DNA from: Paracoccus salsus
Lineage (GTDB): Bacteria > Pseudomonadota > Alphaproteobacteria > Rhodobacterales > Rhodobacteraceae
Assembly (NCBI RefSeq): GCF_021556615.1
Contig: NZ_JAKGGD010000005.1
Span: 186,001 to 250,000 of the forward strand
Length of the DNA stretch: 64,000 nucleotides
Direction of reading: 5' to 3'
In this document: positions 56,642 to 64,000 of the stretch, in pieces
Position numbering within the stretch: the first letter of the stretch is position 1
Layout of the letters: each line of letters starts with the position of its first letter
Notes under the pieces: generated by a model
The model's database searches: none
What the model was told of the DNA's origin: nothing
What the model saw: the letters and a program-made list of their open reading frames with translations, nothing else
Position numbers and translations under genes: made by a program

Positions 56642-57298
56642 ATGACCAACCCGCTGATCCAGTTGCTTGTGCTGGCCGCTATCGCGATCTTCCTGATCCT
56701 GCGGCTTCGCAATGTTCTGGGCACGCGCGGTGGGTACGAGCCGCCCAAGGTGGATGCGCCGGAAGCCCAGCGCCGCCGCTTCGAGGTGATCGAGTCCTCC
56801 GCGGACGAGCCTGATCACGACATCATCGACTACGCCGAGCCCGGCAGCCCGGCCGCCGAGGCGCTGGCTGCGATGAAGCGCGCCGAGCCGTCGTTCAGCG
56901 TCCATGACTTCCTGTCCGGCGCGAAATCCGCGTATGAAATGATCCTGATGGCGTTCGAGCGGGGCGACCTGTCCGAGGTTCGCGCCTTTCTGTCCGAGCC
57001 GGTCGCCGATGCGTTCCAGTCGGTGATCGATGCCCGCAAGGCGCAGGGACACAAGGTCGAGGCGCAGTTCCTTGGCGTGCGCGACACATCGCTGGCCGGT
57101 GCCGAGTTCGACCACTCCAACGCGTGGGCCGAAGTGTCCGTCCGCTTCGTCGGCGAACTCATCGCGGCGACCCGCGATTCGGAGGGCAACGTCGTCGATG
57201 GCGACCCCAAGGCGTCGCGCAAGCAGCGTGACGTCTGGACCTTCGCGCGTCACATGGGGCAGGACGATCCGAACTGGCAACTGGTCGCGACTGGCTGA
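56642..57298 (+). CDS. Tim44-domain lipid-binding protein (TimA type)
   Basis: 218 aa: N-terminal membrane helix (4-21), acidic linker and Tim44-like domain (about 85-218, SFSVHDFLSGAKSAYEMILMAFERGD). Bacterial relatives of mitochondrial Tim44 act at the inner membrane; exact role unsettled. Its stop shares one base with the Smr start (TGATG). Confidence 0.9.
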   Translation: MTNPLIQLLVLAAIAIFLILRLRNVLGTRGGYEPPKVDAPEAQRRRFEVIESSADEPDHDIIDYAEPGSPAAEALAAMKRAEPSFSVHDFLSGAKSAYEMILMAFERGDLSEVRAFLSEPVADAFQSVIDARKAQGHKVEAQFLGVRDTSLAGAEFDHSNAWAEVSVRFVGELIAATRDSEGNVVDGDPKASRKQRDVWTFARHMGQDDPNWQLVATG

Positions 57299-57906
57299 TG
57301 GCTCGGCGTCGGGGCCTGACACCCGAGGAGCGTGAACTGTGGGCTCGGGTCGCGCGCAGCGCCAAGCCGCTTGCCCCGCGGACAGACCCTGTTCGAGCAC
57401 CGGATGCCAGCGTCCGATCCCAGGTTCGGCAGGCTGATCCTCCGCCGGAATTGCCCATTTCGAAGGTCATTTCGCGTTTCAGGCTGGGCCAGGCCGCACC
57501 ACAGCGCGGCTCTGGCCATGGCGCGATGCCAGGTCCTGCCGAGCGCCTGGGCTCAGCGCCGCTCAGGATGGACCACAAGACGCACAAGCGGATGTCGAGC
57601 GGAAAACTGCGGCCCGAGGCCCGGCTGGATCTGCACGGGCTGACGCTGGCCGCCGCCCATCCCGAACTGATCCGGTTCATTCTGGCGTGCCATGCCGGCG
57701 GCAAACGTCTGGTTCTGGTCATCACCGGGAAGGGCAGGGGCGATCATGGCCCGTTGCCGACCCGCCCCGGCGCCTTGCGTCATCAGGTGCCGCACTGGCT
57801 GCACGGGCCGCCATTGTCGGCGCTGGTCCAGCAGGTCACCCCCGCTCATTATCGTCACGGTGGCGAGGGGGCCTATTATGTCTATCTGAGACGATCGCCG
57901 GCCTGA
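57298..57906 (+). CDS. Smr-domain protein
   Basis: 202 aa: disordered N-terminal half and a C-terminal Smr domain with LDLHGLT (near 105) and TGKGRG (near 143-148). Smr domains are nicking-nuclease-like or RNA-cleaving; role here unknown. In many relatives mltA lies between tim44 and smr; it is absent here. Confidence 0.9.
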   Translation: MARRRGLTPEERELWARVARSAKPLAPRTDPVRAPDASVRSQVRQADPPPELPISKVISRFRLGQAAPQRGSGHGAMPGPAERLGSAPLRMDHKTHKRMSSGKLRPEARLDLHGLTLAAAHPELIRFILACHAGGKRLVLVITGKGRGDHGPLPTRPGALRHQVPHWLHGPPLSALVQQVTPAHYRHGGEGAYYVYLRRSPA

Positions 57907-57925
57907 TCGCGCCAGGGCGCAAGCC

Positions 57926-58105
57926 TCAGGCCGAGTAATTCGCCTTCGGTCCCGCGAAATACCAGATGATCAGGCCCAGGACCGGCAGGATGGCTATCAG
58001 GGCGATCCACAGGATTTTCGTGCCCGTCGTTTCGTTCGTGTTGATGACCGAGGCGATGGCCCAGACATCCAGCACGAAGATGATGATCCCGAAGATGTAT
58101 TCCAT
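57926..58105 (-). CDS. Small PLDc_N-type membrane protein
   Basis: 59 aa with two membrane helices: MEYIFGIIIFVLDVWAIASV, then WIALIAILPVLGLIIWYFAG. This matches the phospholipase D-nuclease N-terminal (cardiolipin synthase N-terminal) small-protein family. AAGGGAAA lies ahead of the ATG at 58105. Convergent with the Smr gene and 60 bp upstream of the hslU stop. Function unknown. Confidence 0.85.
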   Translation of the reverse strand: MEYIFGIIIFVLDVWAIASVINTNETTGTKILWIALIAILPVLGLIIWYFAGPKANYSA

Positions 58106-58165
58106 GGCCGCTTTTCCCTTGCTGCTCCGACTAGCCGAACACCGGAGCCCGCCCGCGGGTTCCCG

Positions 58166-59473
58166 CTAGAGGACGTAGCGCGACAGATCGGCCGATCGCG
58201 CCAGATCGCCCAGATGCTTTTCGACGAAGGCTGCGTCCACGGTCACGCTCTCGCCGTTCTTGTCGGGGGCGGTGAAGGACAGTTCCTCGAAGACCCGTTC
58301 GATCACCGTGTAGAGCCTTCGAGCGCCGATATTCTCGATCGAGCCGTTGACCTCGGCGGCGATCTGCGCCAGCGCGGCGATGCCGTTTTCGGTGAAGTCC
58401 ACGGTCACGCCCTCGGTCGCCATCAATGCCGTGTACTGGCGGGTCAGGGCGTTGTCGGTCTCGGTCAGGATGCGCACGAAATCCTGTTCCGTCAGCGCCC
58501 TCAATTCGACCCGAATCGGCAGCCTGCCCTGCAACTCGGGCAGCAGGTCCGAAGGCTTGGCGACATGGAACGCACCCGAGGCGATGAACAGGATGTGGTC
58601 GGTCTTCACCGCGCCGTATTTCGTGCTGACCGTGGTGCCCTCGATCAGCGGCAAAAGGTCGCGCTGCACGCCCTCGCGGCTGACATCGCCACCGCGCGCC
58701 TCGGCGCGGGCGCAGACCTTGTCGATCTCGTCAATGAAGACGATGCCGCTTTCCTGGACCGATTCAAGCGCGGTCGCCTTGACTGCCTCGTCGTCCAGAA
58801 GCTTGTCGGCCTCTTCCGCGATAAGCAGTTCATAACTTTCGGAGACCGTCATCCTGCGCCGCACGCGCCGCCCGCCGAACGCCTTCATCAGCCCGGACAG
58901 GTCCATCATGCCGCCCAGGCTGGCACCTGGCTGGCCGGGGATCTCCATCCCGCCCAAAGGGTTGGAATTGTCCTGCAATTCAAGCTCGATCATCGTGTCG
59001 TCCAGATCTCCGCGCTTGAGCTTCTCACGGAACATCTGCCGCGTGCCCTCGCGCGCACCCTCTCCGGCAAGAGCCTCGACCACGCGCTCCTCGGCCTGGC
59101 TGTGGGCGCGTGCCTTGACCTCCTCGCGCATCCGCTCACGCGTGTCGATCATGGCGGCGTCGGCCAGATCGCGGATGATCTGTTCGACATCGCGACCCAC
59201 ATAGCCGACCTCGGTGAATTTCGTGGCCTCGACCTTGATGAAGGGCGCGTTCGCCAGCCGCGCCAGCCGACGGCTGATCTCGGTCTTGCCGACGCCGGTC
59301 GGCCCGATCATCAGGATGTTCTTGGGATAGACCTCGTCGCGCAGGTCGTCGCCCAACTGCTTGCGGCGCCAGCGATTGCGCAAGGCGACGGCCACGGCGC
59401 GCTTGGCCTCTTTCTGCCCGATGATGAAGCGATCCAGCTCGGATACGATCTCGCGCGGTGTCAAATCGGTCAT
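58166..59473 (-). CDS. hslU: ATP-dependent protease ATPase subunit HslU
   Basis: AAA+ unfoldase (ClpY) that feeds substrates to HslV. 435 aa. Walker [15 protein letters not shown] (57-70), [14 protein letters not shown], Walker [10 protein letters not shown] near 250 and the C-terminal residues [12 protein letters not shown] that dock into HslV. It lies 77 bp after hslV. Confidence 0.97.
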   Translation of the reverse strand: MTDLTPREIVSELDRFIIGQKEAKRAVAVALRNRWRRKQLGDDLRDEVYPKNILMIGPTGVGKTEISRRLARLANAPFIKVEATKFTEVGYVGRDVEQIIRDLADAAMIDTRERMREEVKARAHSQAEERVVEALAGEGAREGTRQMFREKLKRGDLDDTMIELELQDNSNPLGGMEIPGQPGASLGGMMDLSGLMKAFGGRRVRRRMTVSESYELLIAEEADKLLDDEAVKATALESVQESGIVFIDEIDKVCARAEARGGDVSREGVQRDLLPLIEGTTVSTKYGAVKTDHILFIASGAFHVAKPSDLLPELQGRLPIRVELRALTEQDFVRILTETDNALTRQYTALMATEGVTVDFTENGIAALAQIAAEVNGSIENIGARRLYTVIERVFEELSFTAPDKNGESVTVDAAFVEKHLGDLARSADLSRYVL

Positions 59474-59550
59474 GTGTCCTGCCTTCGCTGGCTATGCTGT
59501 GTGCGGGTCAGTTCGGGTAAAAGTCGCGAATCGGGTCAAGGGCCGTTCCG

Positions 59551-60108
59551 TTAGCCCTCAAGCGTTTCGACCGTCAGATTTCCGTTCGTATAAACACAGA
59601 TATCGGCCGCGATCGCCATCGCCTTGCGCGCGATCGCCTCGGCGTCCAGATCGGTTTCCAGCAGTCCCCGCGCCGCGGCCAGCGCGAAATTTCCGCCCGA
59701 ACCGATGGCCGCGACATTGTGTTCGGGCTCCAGCACGTCGCCGGTGCCGGTCACCACGTAGATCTGGCTGCCATCGGTAACCAGCAGCATGGCTTCGAGG
59801 TTGCGCAGATACTTGTCGGTGCGCCAGTCCTTGGCCAGATCGACGCAGGCACGCTGCAATTGTCCGGGCGCGCTTTCCAGCTTTTTCTCCAGCCGCTCCA
59901 GCAGCGTGAAAGCATCGGCCGTGGAGCCCGCAAAGCCGGTGACCACCTCGCGCCCGCCCGGCGTCAGGCGCCGGACCTTGCGGGCCGTCCCTTTCATCAC
60001 CGTCTGTCCGACGCTGACCTGACCGTCGCCAGCCATGACGACCTTGCCGCCGCGCCGGACCGCCAGGATCGTCGTGCCGTGCCAGCCGGGAAACTTCTCA
60101 TCCGCCAT
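59551..60108 (-). CDS. hslV: ATP-dependent protease peptidase subunit HslV
   Basis: Proteasome-like threonine peptidase (ClpQ). 185 aa; the mature N-terminus should be the Thr in [10 protein letters not shown] (near residue 12), with [20 protein letters not shown] and [14 protein letters not shown] typical of the family. GGAGG precedes the ATG at 60108. Operon with hslU. Confidence 0.96.
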   Translation of the reverse strand: MADEKFPGWHGTTILAVRRGGKVVMAGDGQVSVGQTVMKGTARKVRRLTPGGREVVTGFAGSTADAFTLLERLEKKLESAPGQLQRACVDLAKDWRTDKYLRNLEAMLLVTDGSQIYVVTGTGDVLEPEHNVAAIGSGGNFALAAARGLLETDLDAEAIARKAMAIAADICVYTNGNLTVETLEG

Positions 60109-60199
60109 CGGGGACCTCCGTCGTTTGAGCCGAGATATGGCCACGGACCCGGCGGCGCAACCCGTTGCGCCACGCCGTATGCCGCCCTAGCCTGCCCGC

Positions 60200-61099
60200 A
60201 TGAGTTCCGATCGCATCCTGCGCATCTATCTGCATCCGCCGATCCTGCAGACCGCGCAGGCCGGGAAACTGGGTTTCCTGAACCGCATGCGCGGCGTTCT
60301 GGAGGCCCGGGGATGGCAGGTCCGGATCCATCGGTCAGGACAGGCGGCGCGGGACAAGGCGCCCGACCTGCCTGGTTACGCGCTTTATCACATGGAAAAG
60401 CCGACGCATTCGCGTGCCCTGACGTTCCGTCGCGCCTATCACTATCCGTTCTGGAGGCTTGAGCCGGTTGCCGAACGCTGGCGCTGGCCTGTGGCCCTGG
60501 CGCGATTCGATCCCGTGGCCGACCCGGCTGTGGCAGATGGCTTTGCCGCCCGTCTGCGGCACCGCGTCCTGTCCGGCGCCGCCCCGCGGCACGGCCAGCA
60601 TGTCCTGATCCCGCTGCAGGGGCGGTTGCGACAGCAGCGATCATTCCAGACCATGAGCCCGCTGGCGATGGTTCAGTCCGTCGCGCGGACCGGGCGCCCC
60701 TGCGTGGCGACCCTGCACCCGAAAGAGGCCTATGACGACGCCGATCGCGCGGCGCTGGACCATCTGGCGGCAACCTTTCCCAATCTCAGCCTGGGCGGCG
60801 ATACGATGAGCCTGCTGCGCGACTGTGCGTTCGTGGCCACCCAGAACAGCGCCGTGGCGTTCGACGGGTTCATCCTTGGCAAGCCCGCGGTCCTGTTCGC
60901 GCAGGTCGATTTTCATCACATCGCGCTGAATGTCGCGGAGCATGGCGTCGACGACGCCCTGGTGCGGGCACCGCGCCACCGCCCTCCGTTCAGCCGCTAT
61001 CTGCACTGGTTCCTTCGGGAGCAAAGCCTGGACATGATGGCCGACGACGCCGACGATCGCATCGTCGCGGCGATGCGAAAAGGCGGCTGGCCTGTCTGA
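60200..61099 (+). CDS. Surface-carbohydrate (capsule)-like protein, function uncertain
   Basis: 299 aa with the look of capsular polysaccharide synthesis/export proteins (KpsS/LipB or CMP-Kdo-transferase type): HVLIPLQGRLRQQRSFQTMSP and RPCVATLHPKEAYDDADRAA, then TQNSAVAFDGFILGKPAVLF, a pattern seen in nucleotide-sugar-using transferases. No signal peptide or membrane helix. It is alone, not in a capsule locus, so the substrate is open. Confidence 0.6.
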   Translation: MSSDRILRIYLHPPILQTAQAGKLGFLNRMRGVLEARGWQVRIHRSGQAARDKAPDLPGYALYHMEKPTHSRALTFRRAYHYPFWRLEPVAERWRWPVALARFDPVADPAVADGFAARLRHRVLSGAAPRHGQHVLIPLQGRLRQQRSFQTMSPLAMVQSVARTGRPCVATLHPKEAYDDADRAALDHLAATFPNLSLGGDTMSLLRDCAFVATQNSAVAFDGFILGKPAVLFAQVDFHHIALNVAEHGVDDALVRAPRHRPPFSRYLHWFLREQSLDMMADDADDRIVAAMRKGGWPV

Positions 61100-61111
61100 G
61101 GCCGCCGCCTT
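61080..61111. terminator. Hairpin between convergent carbohydrate-like gene and trxA
   Basis: 8-bp stem (61080-61087 with 61104-61111), a one-base bulge, then four more inner pairs; it overlaps the last codons of the plus gene. The right arm ends in TTCGTCCTT. Confidence 0.55.
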
Positions 61112-61135
61112 CGTCCTTGAAGCCTTGCGCCCGGC

Positions 61136-61456
61136 TCAGACCGACTCGTCGATCCAGCTTTTCAGGGCAGCCTTGGGTGCGGCGCCCATGCGATTCGAGA
61201 CGACCTCGCCGTCCTTGAACATGAACAGCGCCGGAATGCCGCGCACGCCCAGGGCGGCGGCCTGTTCCGGGTTCTCGTCCACATTGACCTTCACGATCTT
61301 CACCTTGCCGGCATATTCGTCCGACAGCTCTTCCAGGGCCGGGCCGATCTGCTTGCACGGGCCGCACCATTCGGCCCAGAAATCGACGATGACGGGGGTT
61401 TCGGCCTGACGCACTTCAGCGTCGAATTCGCTGTCATTCACATGCACGGTAGCCAT
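61136..61456 (-). CDS. trxA: Thioredoxin
   Basis: 106-aa cytosolic disulfide reductant. Active site WCGPC with Cys31 and Cys34, conserved cis-Pro in [14 protein letters not shown] 61456 with a modest ribosome site. Downstream of addA, the usual alphaproteobacterial addB-addA-trxA order. Confidence 0.97.
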   Translation of the reverse strand: MATVHVNDSEFDAEVRQAETPVIVDFWAEWCGPCKQIGPALEELSDEYAGKVKIVKVNVDENPEQAAALGVRGIPALFMFKDGEVVSNRMGAAPKAALKSWIDESV

Positions 61457-61517
61457 GCTGGTCGCTCCTTGGAAAGACGGGGCCGGTCGTGGCCGGCGTG
61501 ACGGGTTCCTGACACAG

Positions 61518-64000
61518 CTATGAACGCAGAGCCCCCGGGTCAAGGGCGTGGCTTGCGGCGTCCAGCACCGCGTCGGGCAACGGCATGAGGCTGCGCGCGG
61601 CCGTCCACAGGATGGCCGTGCGGATGGCACGCCCGGGATAGATCGTCCGCAACGCCGCGCGATAGGCGGCCATCTGGCGCAGGATTCCTTCGGGTGTGGC
61701 TGCCGGGCGGTCGGGAATCTCGGCATTGGACTTGTAGTCGATGGCCAGAACCTCGTGATCCTGGACCAGCAGCCGGTCGATGATGCCGTGAAGGATGCCG
61801 GGGCCTGGCAGGGGCGCGGTCAGCCGGACCTCGCGCAGGATCACGGCGCCCGGGGCGGGCGACATCACCTCGGTCAACTCGGGCGCGTCGATCACCGAGC
61901 GGGCCTCGACCATCAGCTCTTCGAACTCGGCTTCGTCCGGCAACCCACCCTCGGCGCCGGCAAGTGCCGCACGGGCAAGGTCATTCCAGTCGCTGCGCGC
62001 TGCGCCCGGCAGATGTTCCAGCAGCAGGTGCAGCCGCGTGCCGCGCAGCATGGCGGCCTCCGGATCGGCATTCCCGATCGCGGCGCCCAGAACCTTGGCC
62101 CCGCCAAGCGAGGTCGCGGCGATCGGCCGGTGCGCCTGTGGCGCGGGCGGGGCAGGGCGGCGGGCCCAGTCGGGCAGCACGGCAACCGCCTGCGCCATGT
62201 CCGCCGCCGCGAGCGCGGGCGCGTCGGGCCATGCGCCGAAGGACAGGCGCAGACCGGTGCCGACCCCGTCGATCTCAAGGCTGTCGCGCTGCATCGGGGT
62301 GCGCGCGGCGCCTTCGGCGATCATGGCGTGCCAACTGTCCAGCCCGTCACCGGTCTCGCCCGCCGCCGCGACGATCAGCCAGCTTTCGGCCCGCGTCATC
62401 GCGACATACAGCAACCGCCGCCGTTCTTCGTCCTGCTGGCGCTTCTGCGCCGCCACGGCTTGCCCAACGGCGTCGGGCCGCTCGGCGGCACTGCCGCGCC
62501 AGGTCGGCAGGTCGCCGAGCCGCACCGTCCGGTTCCGGCTGTCGGGTTGGCGCTTGCGGGTTTCCGGCAGGATCACCACCGGGCTTTCCAACCCTTTTGC
62601 GCCGTGCACGGTCATGACGCGGATCAGCCCGCCCGCCTGGCCGGGCAGTTGGCGCTTGACCTGCACATCGTCGCTGGACAGCCAGACCAGAAAGCCGGTC
62701 AGCGATGGCGTGTCAGCGGCCTCGTAGGCCAGCGCCTGCGACAACAGCTCGTCGATGCCATCCTCGGCCTCTGGACCCAGCCGCGCGATCAGCGCCGCCC
62801 GGCCGCCATGCCGGATCAGCAAGCGCGAGATCAGGTCGTAGGGACGCATGAAATCGGCCTCGTCCATCAGGTCGGACAGCACCTCGCGCGCGCGAAGATG
62901 ATCCGACCCGCGCAGGCGCTGGATCAGGTATTTCCGGCCGCGCCCCGCCGCCAGCCGGTACAGCGCATCCTCGGACAGTCCGAACAGCGGAGAGCGCAGC
63001 GCGGCGGCCAGCGACAGATCGTCCTCGGGCGTGACGAGGACCGACAGGGTCGCGATGATATCGCGGACCGCAAGTTCGGCCGCCAGCTTCAGCCGGTCGG
63101 CGCCGGCGACCGGCAGGCCGGCGGCCTTGCATTCGCGCAGCAGCTCCTCGAACAGCGCTGCGCGGCGCTGGACCAGGATCAGGATGTCGCCCGGGCCGAT
63201 GGCCCGCACCCGGTCCGATTTCGCGTCAGGCAACGGCGCCCCGATCATCGCGCGGATCTGGGCCGCGACCGCACGGGCCAGCCGCGTGTCGGCGGCGTTT
63301 TCGGCGGGGCTGTCCACCGGCTGCGTCCAGTCACCGCGCTCGGGAGAATCGGGTTCCGGCAGCGGCGGCCAGATATCGACGCGACCGGGCAGGGCATCGC
63401 GAAAGGCGATGTGGCGGGGTGGATCGCCCAGCCCCTCGGCCGCCTCGCCCTGGAACACCGTATCGACCAGCGACAGGATTGCCGGCGAGGACCGGAACGA
63501 GTGGGCCAGGCCACGCTGCTGCATCGGGCGCTGGACGGCCGCGAAATCATGCCCGAAGCGGTCGCGCATGTCTTCGAACACCGCGATATCCGCGCCCTGG
63601 AAGGAATAGATCGACTGCTTTGGATCGCCGACGACGAACAGGGTGCGCGGACGGTCCTGCGCGCCCGCGCCACTTGTGAATTCGTCGGTCAGGCTGCGGA
63701 TCACACGCCATTGCTCGGGGCTGGTGTCCTGCGCCTCGTCCACCAGGATATGATCGATTCCGCCATCCAGCCGCCACAGCACCCATTGCGCCATGCTGGA
63801 TTCCCGCAAGAGCCGTGCCGTCCGGCGGATCAGGTCGTCGAAATCCAGCCGGCCATGCGCCGCCTTGCGCTGCGACAGCCTCAGCGTGAAGGCGTGGCCG
63901 AACCGGTGCAGCGCCAGTGTCTTCTGCGCCAGTGCCAGCCCCAGCGCATCGGCGCGGGCGTCCTGGACGCGCAGCATCAGCTGTTCCAGATCGTCCATGA
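61518..64000 (-). CDS. addA: Double-strand break repair helicase-nuclease AddA (5' end outside window)
   Basis: About 827 C-terminal residues visible; the reading frame runs off the window end, so the N-terminal Walker A domain is missing here. UvrD-type motifs [46 protein letters not shown] and [11 protein letters not shown] are intact. The C-terminal RecB-like nuclease has [12 protein letters not shown] and the catalytic AIDYKSN. With AddB it resects double-strand ends for recombination. The ATG at 63998 should not be taken as the start. Confidence 0.94.
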   Translation of the reverse strand, partial: MDDLEQLMLRVQDARADALGLALAQKTLALHRFGHAFTLRLSQRKAAHGRLDFDDLIRRTARLLRESSMAQWVLWRLDGGIDHILVDEAQDTSPEQWRVIRSLTDEFTSGAGAQDRPRTLFVVGDPKQSIYSFQGADIAVFEDMRDRFGHDFAAVQRPMQQRGLAHSFRSSPAILSLVDTVFQGEAAEGLGDPPRHIAFRDALPGRVDIWPPLPEPDSPERGDWTQPVDSPAENAADTRLARAVAAQIRAMIGAPLPDAKSDRVRAIGPGDILILVQRRAALFEELLRECKAAGLPVAGADRLKLAAELAVRDIIATLSVLVTPEDDLSLAAALRSPLFGLSEDALYRLAAGRGRKYLIQRLRGSDHLRAREVLSDLMDEADFMRPYDLISRLLIRHGGRAALIARLGPEAEDGIDELLSQALAYEAADTPSLTGFLVWLSSDDVQVKRQLPGQAGGLIRVMTVHGAKGLESPVVILPETRKRQPDSRNRTVRLGDLPTWRGSAAERPDAVGQAVAAQKRQQDEERRRLLYVAMTRAESWLIVAAAGETGDGLDSWHAMIAEGAARTPMQRDSLEIDGVGTGLRLSFGAWPDAPALAAADMAQAVAVLPDWARRPAPPAPQAHRPIAATSLGGAKVLGAAIGNADPEAAMLRGTRLHLLLEHLPGAARSDWNDLARAALAGAEGGLPDEAEFEELMVEARSVIDAPELTEVMSPAPGAVILREVRLTAPLPGPGILHGIIDRLLVQDHEVLAIDYKSNAEIPDRPAATPEGILRQMAAYRAALRTIYPGRAIRTAILWTAARSLMPLPDAVLDAASHALDPGALRS

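Noticed and set aside
55988-57400. 470-aa version of FxsA
   Set aside because: The first 290 residues are antisense of the Tim44-like gene; the real start with a ribosome site is at 56530.
57966-58169. 67-aa open frame on the plus strand
   Set aside because: Opposite the 59-aa PLDc_N protein, which has a ribosome site and two clear membrane helices.

Overview
The window is GC-rich alphaproteobacterial chromosome, almost certainly Rhodobacterales and most likely Paracoccus or a close relative. Three loci point there: a gfa - class III alcohol dehydrogenase - S-formylglutathione hydrolase - xoxF set (formaldehyde/methanol oxidation), a divergent regB / senC-regA-hvrA redox locus, and a PhyR-NepR-EcfG general stress locus. 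No rRNA, tRNA, CRISPR array, insertion sequence or prophage gene was recognised.

Layout. 1-5424 (minus): glutathione-dependent formaldehyde oxidation ending in a lanthanide-type methanol dehydrogenase, with a ClpP-like protease and a GNAT acetyltransferase coupled into the same run. 5562-7158: hrcA-grpE. 7232-10301 (plus): rph, rdgB, a RidA-family remnant, hemW, a DUF454 membrane protein. 10348-17602 (minus): the origin-proximal block parB-parA-rsmG-mnmG-mnmE-rho-hemJ with two parS sites. 17603-18089: a gene-free stretch with DnaA boxes and an AT-rich core, read here as oriC. 18090-20219 (plus): aroE-coaE-dnaQ. 20336-28397: YihY protein, PhyR/NepR/EcfG/histidine kinase, then a pqiA-pqiA-pqiB-pqiC lipid-transport operon (to 29040).

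29158-34562 is the accessory part: a cysteine-rich 155-aa protein, a leaderless subtilisin, an 86-aa protein and a PAP2/vanadium-haloperoxidase-like protein with a (Asn-Ala-Arg)6 tail, divergent from a SARP-like regulator with C-terminal TPR-like helices. I could not match this set to a described system. 34559-43557 carries cysQ, pmbA, a DUF2125 protein, a short enoyl-CoA hydratase homologue, a DUF2853 protein, a TRAP transporter and glucokinase. 43673-50019 is tamA-tamB. 50029-54743 is a PAS-only protein plus regB/senC-regA-hvrA. 54785-64000 carries an HD hydrolase, secB, fxsA, a Tim44-like protein, Smr, a small PLDc_N protein, hslUV, a surface-carbohydrate-like protein, trxA and the 3' part of addA.

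Two structural points stand out. The parABS-rho-hemJ / oriC / aroE-coaE-dnaQ order resembles the origin region of Caulobacter. The usual alphaproteobacterial run dnaQ-secB-fxsA-tim44 is here split, with about 35 kb between dnaQ and secB.
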